Below are positions 41,307-50,637 of a DNA stretch of 64,000 bases, piece by piece (positions within the stretch are counted from its first letter, which is position 1; each line of letters starts with the position of its first letter). The stretch spans positions 18,653 to 82,652 of the forward strand of contig JAAYVF010000027.1 of assembly GCA_012517325.1 (NCBI GenBank), written 5' to 3'. The stretch comes from Myxococcales bacterium (GTDB lineage: Bacteria > Lernaellota > Lernaellaia > Lernaellales > Lernaellaceae). The translations under genes and the position numbers were made by a program. Below the pieces are notes generated by a model. The model saw only the letters and a list, made by a program, of their open reading frames with translations. It searched no databases and was not told where the DNA came from.

Positions 41307-42665
41307 GTGCGGCGGCTCGCGACGATTCTCCTCTGGCTGACGATCTGCGCCGGCGGCTATTTCGGCGGCCGCGCCGCTTTTCTCGCGCAACCGCCCATCG
41401 GCGAGGAAGGCATTTTCGCCGACCTGTTTTACAGCCGTCCCGCGGGCCCTGCCTACCTGTTGCTGGGCCGGATCGACGGCCGGGAAATCCGCGAGCCCTT
41501 CAATCATCCGGCGCCGCCGTACGAGCTGCTGTCGGCGCTCGGCGGTGTCGCCCGGGCCGTTTTCGGGCTGCAATCCTTTCAGGAATGGACCTGGATTTTC
41601 GTCGCCCGCCTCGCCTTCGCCGGTTTTCTGTTCGTCGTCCTCTTCCTGCTCGGGCTGGCGGTGCTGACGGCGCCGCAACAAGAAAAGCGGCCTTTGCTGC
41701 TGGCGCTGATATTGGCGGCGGGTTTGTCGCCGCTGGCGGTTTCCTCCTCGATCAATCTGTACCTCGACGGCAGCGTCGGCGCCCTGGCGGCCGGGTTGTT
41801 TGCCCTGGCCGTGGGCCTGGAAATCCGCGGGCGCGGCGGCGAGCGGGCGCGGCGGCTGCTGGTCGGGCTGGCCGCTTTCGGCGTCGGCCTGGGCAAACAG
41901 GAATGGAGCCTGGCGCTGCTCGGCGCGGCGGCGGCGACGGCGCTCTTCTGGTTCGCCGTCTTCCGGACGAAAATGCCGCGGGCCGCGCTGCTGCTCGTCG
42001 CCGTCGCCGGTTGCGTCGGCGGCAACCTGGTCAGCTACGGGTTCGATCCGGTCAATTACCTCGGGCATCTGACGTTCTATCAAAACGCCGATCAGCTTCC
42101 CTGGTCCGGACTTCATCCGGGGCGGGTTTTACTCAGGCGCCTGTCGATGCTGCTGGCGCCGCTGTTCCTGGCCGTTCTCGGCGGGTGGTTCGCCGCGCGG
42201 CGGCGGACGCCGGCGGCGCTGTTCGGAACTTTTTTCGCGGTGTTTCTCTTGGCGGGGTTTTTGCCGAATCTGGCGACCGTCGGTTTCGCGTTTCGTTATT
42301 TCGCGCCGGCGCTGGCCGCGCTGATCGTCGTCGTTCCGTTGCTGGCGCCGGAAAAACCGGGGCGTGGCCAACAGGCGCTGCTGGCACTCGGCGTCGTGAT
42401 TTTCGCCGTCCAATTCGCCTTTTTTCGGCAGGCGGCGGTCGAACAACACCTTTCGGTGACCGACGGCTTCGGTTTGCCGGTGGCCGCTTACTATCCGCAA
42501 AAAGCGGCGATGGTCGCGGCGGCGCGAGCGCGCGGCTGCGTGCCGATCCTGCCGGCCTGGGTGAAGTTTCAATTTCCCGAAACCGATTTCGTCATCCCGA
42601 GCATCGACGCGGCGGCGGCCGAACGGCTGATCAGCGAACACGGCAAGACGCTCTGCCGCGATTAG
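41307..42665 (+). CDS. Polytopic membrane glycosyltransferase (GT-C-like)
   Basis: The 452-residue protein has about ten to twelve hydrophobic segments with an acidic first extracytoplasmic loop (IGEEGIFADLFYSR) and a following HPAPPYELL, as in ArnT/PMT-type GT-C enzymes that use lipid-linked sugar donors. It begins at GTG 41307. The soluble C-terminal tail (AAAMVAAARARGCVPILPAWVKFQFPETDFVIPS-like region) has mixed strand and helix. It is coupled with the polyprenyl-sugar synthase gene, supporting a glycan-transfer role at the periplasmic face. The acceptor is unknown. It converges with the radical SAM gene, 6 bases apart. Confidence 0.7.
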   Translation: MRRLATILLWLTICAGGYFGGRAAFLAQPPIGEEGIFADLFYSRPAGPAYLLLGRIDGREIREPFNHPAPPYELLSALGGVARAVFGLQSFQEWTWIFVARLAFAGFLFVVLFLLGLAVLTAPQQEKRPLLLALILAAGLSPLAVSSSINLYLDGSVGALAAGLFALAVGLEIRGRGGERARRLLVGLAAFGVGLGKQEWSLALLGAAAATALFWFAVFRTKMPRAALLLVAVAGCVGGNLVSYGFDPVNYLGHLTFYQNADQLPWSGLHPGRVLLRRLSMLLAPLFLAVLGGWFAARRRTPAALFGTFFAVFLLAGFLPNLATVGFAFRYFAPALAALIVVVPLLAPEKPGRGQQALLALGVVIFAVQFAFFRQAAVEQHLSVTDGFGLPVAAYYPQKAAMVAAARARGCVPILPAWVKFQFPETDFVIPSIDAAAAERLISEHGKTLCRD

Positions 42666-42671
42666 CGGCGG

Positions 42672-44123
42672 TCACTTCAAATCGGCGAAGAGGCGCAGGG
42701 CGGTTTTGAGGTTGCGCCACAGCTCGCGCGGGCCGCGCACGGCCCGCAGGCGGCGCCACAGCGTTTTCGGGTGCAGGTAAAAGGCGTAATAGGCGCGGCG
42801 GTTTTCGCGTTCGAGGGTTCGCCGGTCCATCCCGGGCGCGGGATAGCTGATGACGCTTTTTTTCACCGGATCGACCGCGTCGGACGCGTCCACCAGAAAA
42901 CCCTGGTTGACGGCCAGATCGTAAAACCCGGTGCCCTTGAAGGGCGTGGCGATGGAGAACATCGCCATTTCGACCTCGAGGTCGCGCAGGCGCCGCACCG
43001 TCCCGCGCACGTCGTCCGGCGTTTCGGCGGGGCTGGCGCCGATGATGATGTTCAGTTTGGGCTTGAGGCCGCACGACCGGCAGACGGCGAGGGCTTTTTC
43101 CACCTGCGGCACCGTCAGGTTTTTGTTGACGTACTCCAGCGTCGCCGGCGACAGGCTTTCCACCCCGATGTCCACCGACACGCAGCCGGCCTCGCGCACC
43201 GCCGTGACGATTTCCGGATCGTCGAGAAAATCGGCGCGCGAAAGCATGCCCCATTCCAGGCCGAGCGGCTTGATGCCGCGGCAGATCTCCAGCGTCCGCT
43301 CCTTCGACCAGAGAAACTGATCGTCGACGACCGCCACCGCGCCGTAACCCGCCGCCGCCAGGGCGGTGAATTCGGCAACGACCCGCGCGGCCGGCGCGAC
43401 GGCGACCGGCGGTTTTTTGCCGAACACCCGCGCGTATTCCATTTCGCGGGCGAAGCTGATGGAGTTGGGCACGCAGAACAGGCAGCGAAACGCGCAACCG
43501 CGGCTGGCCATCAGCGGCGCGAACGGCCCGCGGCTGAACTTGGGGTTCCGCAAGGTCCGGTAGAAGGGCGCCACGTCCGGATGGTCGCGGGCCGGAAACG
43601 GCAACGCGGCCACGTCGACCAGCTCGCCGTCGATCGGCAGGTGCTCGCAGTCGTCGCCGAATCGCCGCGACTGGCCGCCGGCCGCACGGCCGGCCAGCAG
43701 TTCGCGCAGGGAGTTTTCGGGCTCGCCGCGGATCACCACGGTGTTTTCGTCCAGCAGGTACGCTTCGGGAACGCGCGTCGGCTCGGGCCCGTGAACGATC
43801 AATTGCGCCTTGGGCAGAATTTCGCGCAGGCGACGCAGGGCTTCCAGGTCGGTCGGCTTGGACAACAGCACCGAATGCAACACCACCGCGTCCGGACGCC
43901 AATCGGCGAGGCGGGCGAAGAAGGCCGCGGGGGCGAGGCGCTCGACGACCGCGTCAATGAGGCGGACCTCGTGCCCCGCCTGCTCGGCGACGGCGGCGCA
44001 ATACAGGTTGGCCAGGTCGGGAAAGTGGTACAGTTCGTACGAGCAGCCGTACAGACGCTCGGGAACCTGTTTTTGCCCTTCCCAGGAAGCCAGGACCGGC
44101 GGTTCGCAGAAGACGACTTTCAT
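42672..44123 (-). CDS. B12-binding-domain radical SAM enzyme
   Basis: The 483-residue protein has an N-terminal cobalamin-binding-type Rossmann domain (about residues 1-165; the lower-axial DxHxxG is not conserved) and a radical SAM core with the cluster motif C210-xxx-C214-xx-C217 in SRGCAFRCLFCVPN. Later GVESLSPATLEYVNKNLT and LNIIIGASPAETPDDV are typical of this superfamily. Such enzymes are often methylases or P-, C-alkylating enzymes of lipids and secondary metabolites. I use ATG 44123 (MKVVFCEPPVLASWEG). It stands alone; the substrate cannot be deduced. Confidence 0.88.
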   Translation of the reverse strand: MKVVFCEPPVLASWEGQKQVPERLYGCSYELYHFPDLANLYCAAVAEQAGHEVRLIDAVVERLAPAAFFARLADWRPDAVVLHSVLLSKPTDLEALRRLREILPKAQLIVHGPEPTRVPEAYLLDENTVVIRGEPENSLRELLAGRAAGGQSRRFGDDCEHLPIDGELVDVAALPFPARDHPDVAPFYRTLRNPKFSRGPFAPLMASRGCAFRCLFCVPNSISFAREMEYARVFGKKPPVAVAPAARVVAEFTALAAAGYGAVAVVDDQFLWSKERTLEICRGIKPLGLEWGMLSRADFLDDPEIVTAVREAGCVSVDIGVESLSPATLEYVNKNLTVPQVEKALAVCRSCGLKPKLNIIIGASPAETPDDVRGTVRRLRDLEVEMAMFSIATPFKGTGFYDLAVNQGFLVDASDAVDPVKKSVISYPAPGMDRRTLERENRRAYYAFYLHPKTLWRRLRAVRGPRELWRNLKTALRLFADLK

Positions 44124-44222
44124 GGCTCCACTTTCGGTGATTCGCCGTCCGGGTTCAAGTCGGCGCTGGCCGTTGGCGGCCGGGGCGGCTAAACTGGCGG
44201 GGAATCCATCGGGGAGGAAGAT

Positions 44223-44666
44223 GTGATCGGTTACTGGTTCATGCTGGCGATCGGCGTCATCACGTTGCTGGCCGGCTTGCGCCTGTATATCCGCATCGAC
44301 AACGTCAGCCGCTGGCCGAAAGCGCCGGGCAAAATCAGCCGCCGGGAAATCGTCCCGAAACGCATCGCAGCCGCGACCGACAACCCGAGCCGGCGCTGGC
44401 AACTCGATGTAGAATACACCTATATAGTGGACGGTATTTCCTATACGGGAACCCGCTTTCAACCGTATGAACAAATCTATCGCCTCGAGGAAGCGCGACG
44501 GGAAATCGAAGCGCTGCCCGAGGCGCCGCCCGTGTCGTACGATCCGCAAAAGCCGACCGAAGCCTACTTGTTCGCGGGGCGTCGGGTCTGGCCGTGGTTG
44601 GCCATCGGCGGCGGACTGGTTTTCACTCTGTTGGGGCTGTTGATGGTGCTGTTCGGCCGCGGCTGA
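44223..44666 (+). CDS. DUF3592-type membrane protein
   Basis: The 147-residue protein has membrane helices at both ends (YWFMLAIGVITLLAGLRLYI and WLAIGGGLVFTLLGLLMVLF) flanking a small strand-rich domain with VEYTYIVDGISYTGTRF, the usual DUF3592 core. Its function is unknown. GTG 44223 has GGGAGGAAG just upstream; the ATG two bases earlier is out of frame. It converges with the PilZ gene. Confidence 0.8.
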   Translation: MIGYWFMLAIGVITLLAGLRLYIRIDNVSRWPKAPGKISRREIVPKRIAAATDNPSRRWQLDVEYTYIVDGISYTGTRFQPYEQIYRLEEARREIEALPEAPPVSYDPQKPTEAYLFAGRRVWPWLAIGGGLVFTLLGLLMVLFGRG

Positions 44667-44677
44667 GTCGGGCGGCG

Positions 44678-45331
44678 TTACTCGGTTTGGTAGATGAACC
44701 GGGCGATCTTGGCGAGTTGATCCGACGTTTCGTGAAAGTTGATGCCGAACAGCGACTCGGTGCGCGACTTTTGCACCCGCACCACGTCGGCTTCCAGGTT
44801 GTCGATCGCGGTGCCGTCCGGCAGATTGAAGGAAATCCGCAGAATGTCGCCGATCGATAGCGGGGCGTTGCCCGTCAGCAAAGCCCCGTTGGCCGAAATG
44901 TCCACCGTGCGCATTTGCATTCCGTCGGCGCAGGTGACCGGCAATTCGAGGCTGACCCGCGGGCTGCGACGCAGATTCTTGAATTCCACGCTCTTCGGGT
45001 ATTCCAGCACCCACATGGGCACCGGCGATTGGTATTCGCCGATCAGGCGGGTTGAAAAACCGTACACGGTGCCGTCGAGGATATACCGCAACACTACTTC
45101 CGCCGACGGGACGATTTTCACGGTGGTGGAGTCGAGACGAGGGATCGCGGTCATTAGATATTCGGGTTTTTGCCAACCCAACACGTTGGCAATCGAGCGG
45201 ATTTGCCCGCTTTCGCCGTTGAATCCCATCATGAGTTGCAGACCGACGACAAAACGAGGCTCGGTGTGGGGCGGGTCGATGACGCGGCATTCGGCTGTAT
45301 GGCCAGGCTGGCGGATCCCCGAAATGGTCAT
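44678..45331 (-). CDS. PilZ-domain c-di-GMP receptor with YcgR-like N-terminal domain
   Basis: The 217-residue protein ends with a PilZ domain carrying both c-di-GMP binding motifs intact: R121-R122-x-x-R125 in NLRRSPR and D144-x-S146-x-x-G149 in DISANG. The first 115 residues form a strand-rich domain like the flagellar-brake YcgR N terminus (GFSTRLIGEYQSPVPMWVLEYPKSVE). ATG 45331 has AGGAGG upstream. It diverges from a GGDEF-domain sensor gene across 365 bases, so a matched c-di-GMP maker and receptor pair is plausible. Confidence 0.9.
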   Translation of the reverse strand: MTISGIRQPGHTAECRVIDPPHTEPRFVVGLQLMMGFNGESGQIRSIANVLGWQKPEYLMTAIPRLDSTTVKIVPSAEVVLRYILDGTVYGFSTRLIGEYQSPVPMWVLEYPKSVEFKNLRRSPRVSLELPVTCADGMQMRTVDISANGALLTGNAPLSIGDILRISFNLPDGTAIDNLEADVVRVQKSRTESLFGINFHETSDQLAKIARFIYQTE

Positions 45332-45553
45332 GGCGTCCTCCTTTTTTCCTGCCTGCGAATTACAACGGATATATCGAGTCAATATTCTACAGTCAAGAAA
45401 AATATTATTGCCAGCCTAAAAATGTTGAATGCCCATTCGAAATAAAACAATTACAAAAAGTTATGAGCCGAGGACCAAACGGATGAAGCATCGATCGTTT
45501 TTCAAATTAGAATGATGACCGCACATCCGGGTAAAAATATTTTAGTTTATTGC

Positions 45554-45575
45554 AGCATAGATACTATGCTTTTTC
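45554..45575. promoter_or_regulatory. Perfect palindrome with T tract between PilZ and GGDEF genes
   Basis: AGCATAG-ATA-CTATGCT (45554-45570) is a perfect 7-base inverted repeat followed by five Ts. It could be an operator for a dimeric regulator of the divergent pair or a short intrinsic terminator. Confidence 0.45.
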
Positions 45576-45579
45576 CATT

Positions 45580-45646
45580 GAAACAGGCCGAAAGACCTCG
45601 TTTCTGAACGGCCGAAAGGCCGTCGTGAATTTTGGCCCTTTTTTTT
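45580..45646 (+). ncRNA. Candidate structured leader (attenuator-like) of the GGDEF gene
   Basis: Hairpin P1 pairs GAAACAGG (45580-45587) with CCT...GTTTC (45596-45604). P2 is ACGGCC-GAAA-GGCCGT (45608-45623) with a GNRA loop. The GGCC arm of P2 (45618-45621) could instead pair with GGCC at 45634-45637, directly before eight Ts (45639-45646), giving mutually exclusive P2 and terminator forms. The terminator stem is short. It does not match the c-di-GMP riboswitch consensus. Confidence 0.35.
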
Positions 45647-45696
45647 CCACCGGAGATTGCCGATACTGACGCAAAATCCGGCGATGCCTAGAAAGA

Positions 45697-48609
45697 GTGT
45701 TATTGATCGGAAAATTCGTCACCATCCGGCCCTTTAGCTGGAAACGATCGGCCTGGATCTGGATCGTCCTGGCGCTCTTTCTCTGCCCGGCAAGCGCCGG
45801 CGCGCAGGTGCCCGCCTTGCGCGTTTATTCCATTGAGGACGGCCTAAAATACCCACAGGTATTTACAGTGTATCAAGACAGCCGCGGTTTTCTCTGGGTC
45901 GGCACGTCCTACGGGCTTGGGCGCTACGACGGGCGGAAGTTCATCAACTTCACCAAGGCCACCGGCTTGCCGCACGACTCGGTCCGCCAGGTGATCGAGG
46001 ACGCCGAAGGCCTGATCTGGGCGATCACCCAGGACGGCATGATCACGGTCAATCCGCAGGTGCTCGACGATCCGGCGGAGGCGTTGCAGCCCGTGCCGGC
46101 TTCCTTGCCCGCGTCCTGCCGGGAGGGGACGCCGCTCGCGGCCCGGCACGGCGAGGATTTGTGGCTCGTCTGCCAGCGCCAGTTGGTCCGTGTCCACAAC
46201 TGGCAACCGGAAACCGTGGCGGTCGTGCCCGAACTGGATCAAGAAAAAATCCGTTCCTTCGCTTTCGATCCGAACGGCGTGCCTTGGGTGATGACCAACC
46301 GGCACGCAGCGGCCTGGATCGACGGCGAATGGCAGCGGCTCGATCAAGCGGCGGCCGACGGCGAGGAAAACGTCGCTTTGCGATTGACCAAGGACGGTTT
46401 CTATCTGTTGCGCGGCGACGGTCTGTACCGCTACGACGGCCGCGATTTCCGGCGCGAGACGCCGTGGGATTTTCCGCCCGAGGCCCGGCCGATCGATTTT
46501 CTGCCCTACCGCGACGCGCTGGTGCTGCTGACCCATTCGAACGGCATCTACCTGATGGAGCGGGACAAGCCGGCGCGGCATTTCTGGCTGGAAAACGGAT
46601 TTCCGACCAACGACCTCAACGGCGGCATGGTCGACCGCGATGGCCTGCTTTGGCTCGCCTCCGAAAACGGGCTCATCAAGCTGACCAATTTCTCCCTGCT
46701 GACTTACCGGCTGGATCGAACCCAGGCCGGCAATTTCATTTTTTCCTTCGCCGCGGCTCCGGCGGGCGGCATCTGGATCGGCCACGCCGGCGGCGTTTCC
46801 TACCTGGCGGAAGGACAGGAACCGCGCGCGGTCTACAATCAGGAAAGCGTCTGGTCGCTGCTGGCGCTGGGCGACGGCTCGTTGTTGGCGGGCACGGAAA
46901 CCGGCTTGGTACGGTTGGAAAACGGCCGCGCCGAGCGGTACGCCGACCTGCCGCTGCTCGGCAAGGCGCACCTCTACGATCTGCACCGCGACCGGACCGG
47001 GCGCATCTGGGCGACGACCCTGGACGGCCTGGCATCGTTCGCCTGGGACGAAGCGCAACGGCGGCCGCGCGACGTGCGGATTTATCAAATCCCCGACGGC
47101 CTGCCGATCAACGAGGTCCGCGCGATCAGTGAAAGCGCCGACGGCACGCTGTGGTTCGGCACCGACGGCGGCGGGCTGGTCCGCTGGCGCGACGGCAAGC
47201 TGAGCGTCATCGGCAAGGAAAGCGGATTGCCGACGCTGGTCTGCCGCGCCGTCCTGGCCCGGCCGGAGGGCGTCTGGATCGGCACGGATCTCGGCTTGTT
47301 TCTCTACGCCGACGGCAAGGTCCGGCCGCTGACCCGGATCAACGATCAACTGGAGGATTCCTATATCGCCGCGCTGGCCGAAGGCGAGGACGGGGAAGTT
47401 TGGATCGCCGACTCGTATAACGTCTACCGCTTCCACGACGGCGCCTTGTCGCGGGCCGTCGGCAAGCTGTACGGCCTGGGCGGCCAGATGACGACGGCGG
47501 AAAACGGGCTGTTCTTCGACGGCCGGAGCCGGCTTTGGATCGGTTTTACCAACGGCTTCAGCAGCCTGGATCTGCATACGCTGGTCCGAACGGTCGACGA
47601 ACCGGCGATCGTCATCGATCAGGTGCGCGACCGCCAGCGCCGGCGCGTCCACCCCGGCGACCGGGTTTCCCACGCCGACAACACGATTACGTTCACCTTT
47701 CTCTCGCCGACCTATTTCGCCGAGGATCTGACCCAGTTTCAAAGCTATCTCGAAGGCTACGAGGACAGTTGGACCATGCCGCAAAAATCCTGCGAGCGGG
47801 TTTACGCCAATTTGCCGGCCGGGTCCTACCAGCTTCGTGTGCGCGCCATCTCCGCCGCCGGCCGTCCGAGCGCGAAGATCGGCGTTTTCCCCTTCCGCAT
47901 CGAACCGCCGTGGTGGCGGCGGTTCTGGTTCAAATTCCTGGCGGCGGCTGCCGGCCTGCTGGTCGCGTATTCGGCCTATCGGCTGCGCACGGTCCAGTGG
48001 CGGCAACGCCAGCAACAACTGGAAACGCTGGTCCGCCAGCGCACGACCGAATTGCGGCAAGCCAACCTCCGGCTGCTGGAAGCCAACCGGAAGCTCGAGG
48101 AATTGGCCAACCTCGACGGTCTGACCAACCTGCTCAACAAGCGCCACTTCCAGATCATGTACGAACGCGAATGGAAAAACGCCCTGCGGCAGAAGCAGCC
48201 GTTGGCGGTGCTGATGATCGACGTGGATTGCTTCAAGGCCTTCAACGACAACTACGGCCACCAGGCCGGCGACGACTGCCTGCAGCGGGTGGCCGATACC
48301 CTGCGGGCCACCGTGGCGCGCCCGGCGGATCTGGTGGCGCGCTACGGCGGCGAGGAATTCATCGTCGTCTTGAGCGACACCCCGCAATCGGGCGGGGGGC
48401 ACCTGGCGGAGACGATCCGGGCGCGGATCGAGGCGCTGGGCATCGAACACCGCCACTCGAGCGCGGCGGCGGTGGTGACCGTCAGCATCGGCGTGGCCGG
48501 CGGCGTGCCCGACGCCCATTCGACGCCGGACGAGCTGGTGCAACTGGCCGATCGCCTGCTCTATCAAGCCAAGCAAAAAGGCCGCAATCAGGTCCGCATC
48601 GCTTCGTAA
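45697..48609 (+). CDS. Two-component-regulator-propeller sensor with GGDEF diguanylate cyclase
   Basis: The 970-residue protein has a signal peptide (ending ASAGAQ), a large periplasmic sensor of two seven-bladed propellers (repeats such as DSRGFLWVGTSYGLGRYDG, ESADGTLWFGTDGGGLVRW), a Y_Y_Y-type beta-sandwich (about 650-745), one transmembrane helix (FLAAAAGLLVAYSAYRL), a short coiled coil and a GGDEF domain. The active-site loop GGEEF (884-888) is intact, and RPAD (875-878) five residues upstream is an allosteric I-site. It should make c-di-GMP in response to an external ligand, perhaps a glycan, as in hybrid two-component propellers. Start GTG 45697 is tentative; TTG 45703 is an alternative. 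Confidence 0.9.
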   Translation: MLLIGKFVTIRPFSWKRSAWIWIVLALFLCPASAGAQVPALRVYSIEDGLKYPQVFTVYQDSRGFLWVGTSYGLGRYDGRKFINFTKATGLPHDSVRQVIEDAEGLIWAITQDGMITVNPQVLDDPAEALQPVPASLPASCREGTPLAARHGEDLWLVCQRQLVRVHNWQPETVAVVPELDQEKIRSFAFDPNGVPWVMTNRHAAAWIDGEWQRLDQAAADGEENVALRLTKDGFYLLRGDGLYRYDGRDFRRETPWDFPPEARPIDFLPYRDALVLLTHSNGIYLMERDKPARHFWLENGFPTNDLNGGMVDRDGLLWLASENGLIKLTNFSLLTYRLDRTQAGNFIFSFAAAPAGGIWIGHAGGVSYLAEGQEPRAVYNQESVWSLLALGDGSLLAGTETGLVRLENGRAERYADLPLLGKAHLYDLHRDRTGRIWATTLDGLASFAWDEAQRRPRDVRIYQIPDGLPINEVRAISESADGTLWFGTDGGGLVRWRDGKLSVIGKESGLPTLVCRAVLARPEGVWIGTDLGLFLYADGKVRPLTRINDQLEDSYIAALAEGEDGEVWIADSYNVYRFHDGALSRAVGKLYGLGGQMTTAENGLFFDGRSRLWIGFTNGFSSLDLHTLVRTVDEPAIVIDQVRDRQRRRVHPGDRVSHADNTITFTFLSPTYFAEDLTQFQSYLEGYEDSWTMPQKSCERVYANLPAGSYQLRVRAISAAGRPSAKIGVFPFRIEPPWWRRFWFKFLAAAAGLLVAYSAYRLRTVQWRQRQQQLETLVRQRTTELRQANLRLLEANRKLEELANLDGLTNLLNKRHFQIMYEREWKNALRQKQPLAVLMIDVDCFKAFNDNYGHQAGDDCLQRVADTLRATVARPADLVARYGGEEFIVVLSDTPQSGGGHLAETIRARIEALGIEHRHSSAAAVVTVSIGVAGGVPDAHSTPDELVQLADRLLYQAKQKGRNQVRIAS

Positions 48610-48633
48610 CCGATTTCTTCTGAACCGGCCGGA

Positions 48634-50637
48634 TTAATGCAGATAGCCCAACGACCGCAGTTTCTCTTTTTCCTGCGGCGTCAAACGAGGCTCGAACCCC
48701 TTCATTTTGAAGGGTTTTTCACCCAGTTTCAGGTATTGATTGAGGTACTTGAAATAGATTTGTTTATCGATGCCGGCAATTGAATCGACCGGATGGGAAT
48801 TCTTCCAATCGGTGCTCAGATCGAAGAGGACGGAATTTTCCAGCGACAGCTTGCCTTCGACCATGGTGGCGATGATCTTGCCGTTGTCGTCCTGTACGCT
48901 CCACTTCGGGAAGATGCTTTGAAAGGTCACCGAAAAGGCAAACCCGCCGACGGAATTCGATTCCGGCGAGAGAATCAGCGGCACCAGGCTGGATTCCTGT
49001 TTTTCTTCCCCGGTGATGTCCGCCAGGTCCAGCAGCGTGAACGAGAGGGCGCGGTTCGCCTCGACCGTGCGGTCGATTCGGGTATTGGGTGGAATGGCGC
49101 GAGGATAGCGGATGATCAGGGGCACGTGCACCAATTGATTGTACAGATTGCCGCCGTGGGTGATTTCCTCGTTTTCGCCGAACGCTTCGCCATGATCGGA
49201 AGTCACGACGACGATCGTTTTCTCGGCCAACCCGAGCGATTTCAGAGTGGCGAAAAGGCGGCCTAACTGGCTGTCGACGAAACGGATCTCGGCGTCGTAC
49301 AAGCGGGACAGCACGTCCATCGCCCAGGGATCGAAATTCTTTTTGTCGGGCGTCATCACGATATCGGGATCGACGGTCCCGTCGAATTGGTCGGCTTCTC
49401 CGGGTTTGACGAACAGTTCCCGAAACGTTTTTGGCGGGGTATAGGGTTCGTGCGGGTCGTTCAGGTGCAGGAACAGAAAGAACGGACCGGCCGGCCGATT
49501 TTGCAGATATTCCAGCACCCGGTCGACGTTTTGATCGGCGACAATGTCCTCGCGGTATTCGAAGCGTTCGAACCCCTGATTGAGGCCGTAGGCCTGGCTG
49601 ACGAATTCGTTGTTGACGAAAGCCGCGGTGCGATACCCTTGTTGCAGCAACGTCTCGGCCAAGGTCGTGAAACGCGAGGCGAGAACCATCCCTTGGGCCA
49701 GGTTGCACTGGTGTTCGATCGTATAAAGCCCGGTGAGCATGGTGGCATGGGAGGGAAGAGTCCAACTGGACTGGCTGATGGCTCGTTCGAACAACGCGCC
49801 TTCTTTCGCGAACGCGTCGATTTCGGGGGTAGTCGGCCGGCGATACCCGTAACAACCCAGGTGATCCGCGCGCAAGGTATCGATGCTGATCAGTAAAATG
49901 TTCGGATAGTTCCCCGCGGGTTTTTCCGCCCGGGCGGCGATGCCGAGCAGCAACGGCAGCGCGAGAATCAGCAACAGGCCGCGAAAACGGGCCGAAACGA
50001 TAGGCAAGGGAGACGGTGAGGACGACAAGTTCGACGGATCCTGCTTCCACAGACGGCGCCGGATTCGGGTGGCGATCTCGAAAAGCATGACGTAAACCGC
50101 GGCGAGGACGCCGTAAACGATCACCACTTCTTTCAAATTCAGCCCGAGGTAGGAACCGATCCCGAACGGGTGCCAGATGACCGGGTCGACCGCTTTGGCG
50201 ATCATGCTGCGGATGAACAAGTCGCCCTGCCCGCGCAGCACGGCGGGACATTTGGCCAGTTCCAGGCCTTCGGCGATTTGGGTATCCATCGTCGCCCGGA
50301 TGAAAACGATGAAGGCAAGGTAGGGAATCAGAAAAACAAAAGCGAGTCCGCCGGTGGCGAAGACGATGCTCTTCGCCAATTTCCGGTAATGCAGGTAGCT
50401 GATGAAAATGAGCAGGAAAAAAAGATGGCCGGTGATCAACAGCCGTTCGAAATAATGAAAGTAGCGGGCCGTGAAAATACGAAAACCGGCGTTGGTCAGT
50501 CCCTGGTCCAGATAACCGTTGGCCAGCACTTCAATCAGCCCGGGAAGGCAGGCGCAGACGCAAATTCCGAAAAGAAGAACGGCTTCGAAACTCAGCCAGG
50601 AGAATTTTTTCTTTACGGATAGGTCATTCAAAGTCAT
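48634..50637 (-). CDS. Membrane sulfatase-fold hydrolase or phosphotransferase without FGly motif
   Basis: The 667-residue protein has four to six N-terminal membrane helices and then an extracytoplasmic alkaline phosphatase/sulfatase domain: NILLISIDTLRADHLGCYGY (metal Asp), then SSWTLPSHATMLTG, VVVTSDHGEAFGE and THGGN. At the nucleophile position sulfatases have C/S-x-P-x-R, the formylglycine site; here it is T293-L-P-S-H, so formylglycine cannot form. A Thr nucleophile is used by lipoteichoic acid synthases and phosphoethanolamine transferases, which share this topology. I therefore think of an envelope phosphotransferase or a divergent hydrolase rather than an arylsulfatase. Confidence 0.8.
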   Translation of the reverse strand: MTLNDLSVKKKFSWLSFEAVLLFGICVCACLPGLIEVLANGYLDQGLTNAGFRIFTARYFHYFERLLITGHLFFLLIFISYLHYRKLAKSIVFATGGLAFVFLIPYLAFIVFIRATMDTQIAEGLELAKCPAVLRGQGDLFIRSMIAKAVDPVIWHPFGIGSYLGLNLKEVVIVYGVLAAVYVMLFEIATRIRRRLWKQDPSNLSSSPSPLPIVSARFRGLLLILALPLLLGIAARAEKPAGNYPNILLISIDTLRADHLGCYGYRRPTTPEIDAFAKEGALFERAISQSSWTLPSHATMLTGLYTIEHQCNLAQGMVLASRFTTLAETLLQQGYRTAAFVNNEFVSQAYGLNQGFERFEYREDIVADQNVDRVLEYLQNRPAGPFFLFLHLNDPHEPYTPPKTFRELFVKPGEADQFDGTVDPDIVMTPDKKNFDPWAMDVLSRLYDAEIRFVDSQLGRLFATLKSLGLAEKTIVVVTSDHGEAFGENEEITHGGNLYNQLVHVPLIIRYPRAIPPNTRIDRTVEANRALSFTLLDLADITGEEKQESSLVPLILSPESNSVGGFAFSVTFQSIFPKWSVQDDNGKIIATMVEGKLSLENSVLFDLSTDWKNSHPVDSIAGIDKQIYFKYLNQYLKLGEKPFKMKGFEPRLTPQEKEKLRSLGYLH

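Noticed and set aside
42672..45290. Extending the radical SAM protein to 872 residues
   Set aside because: The upstream part overlaps the PilZ and DUF3592 genes and is out-of-frame composition; ATG 44123 gives a normal domain start.
45571..45660. c-di-GMP riboswitch upstream of the GGDEF gene
   Set aside because: The hairpins and loops do not match the GEMM-I or GEMM-II conserved core as I know it, so I keep only an unspecified structured-leader call.
45844..48576. A 910-codon open frame antisense to the GGDEF sensor
   Set aside because: No recognisable domains; the plus strand encodes propeller, Y_Y_Y and GGDEF motifs with normal codon use.
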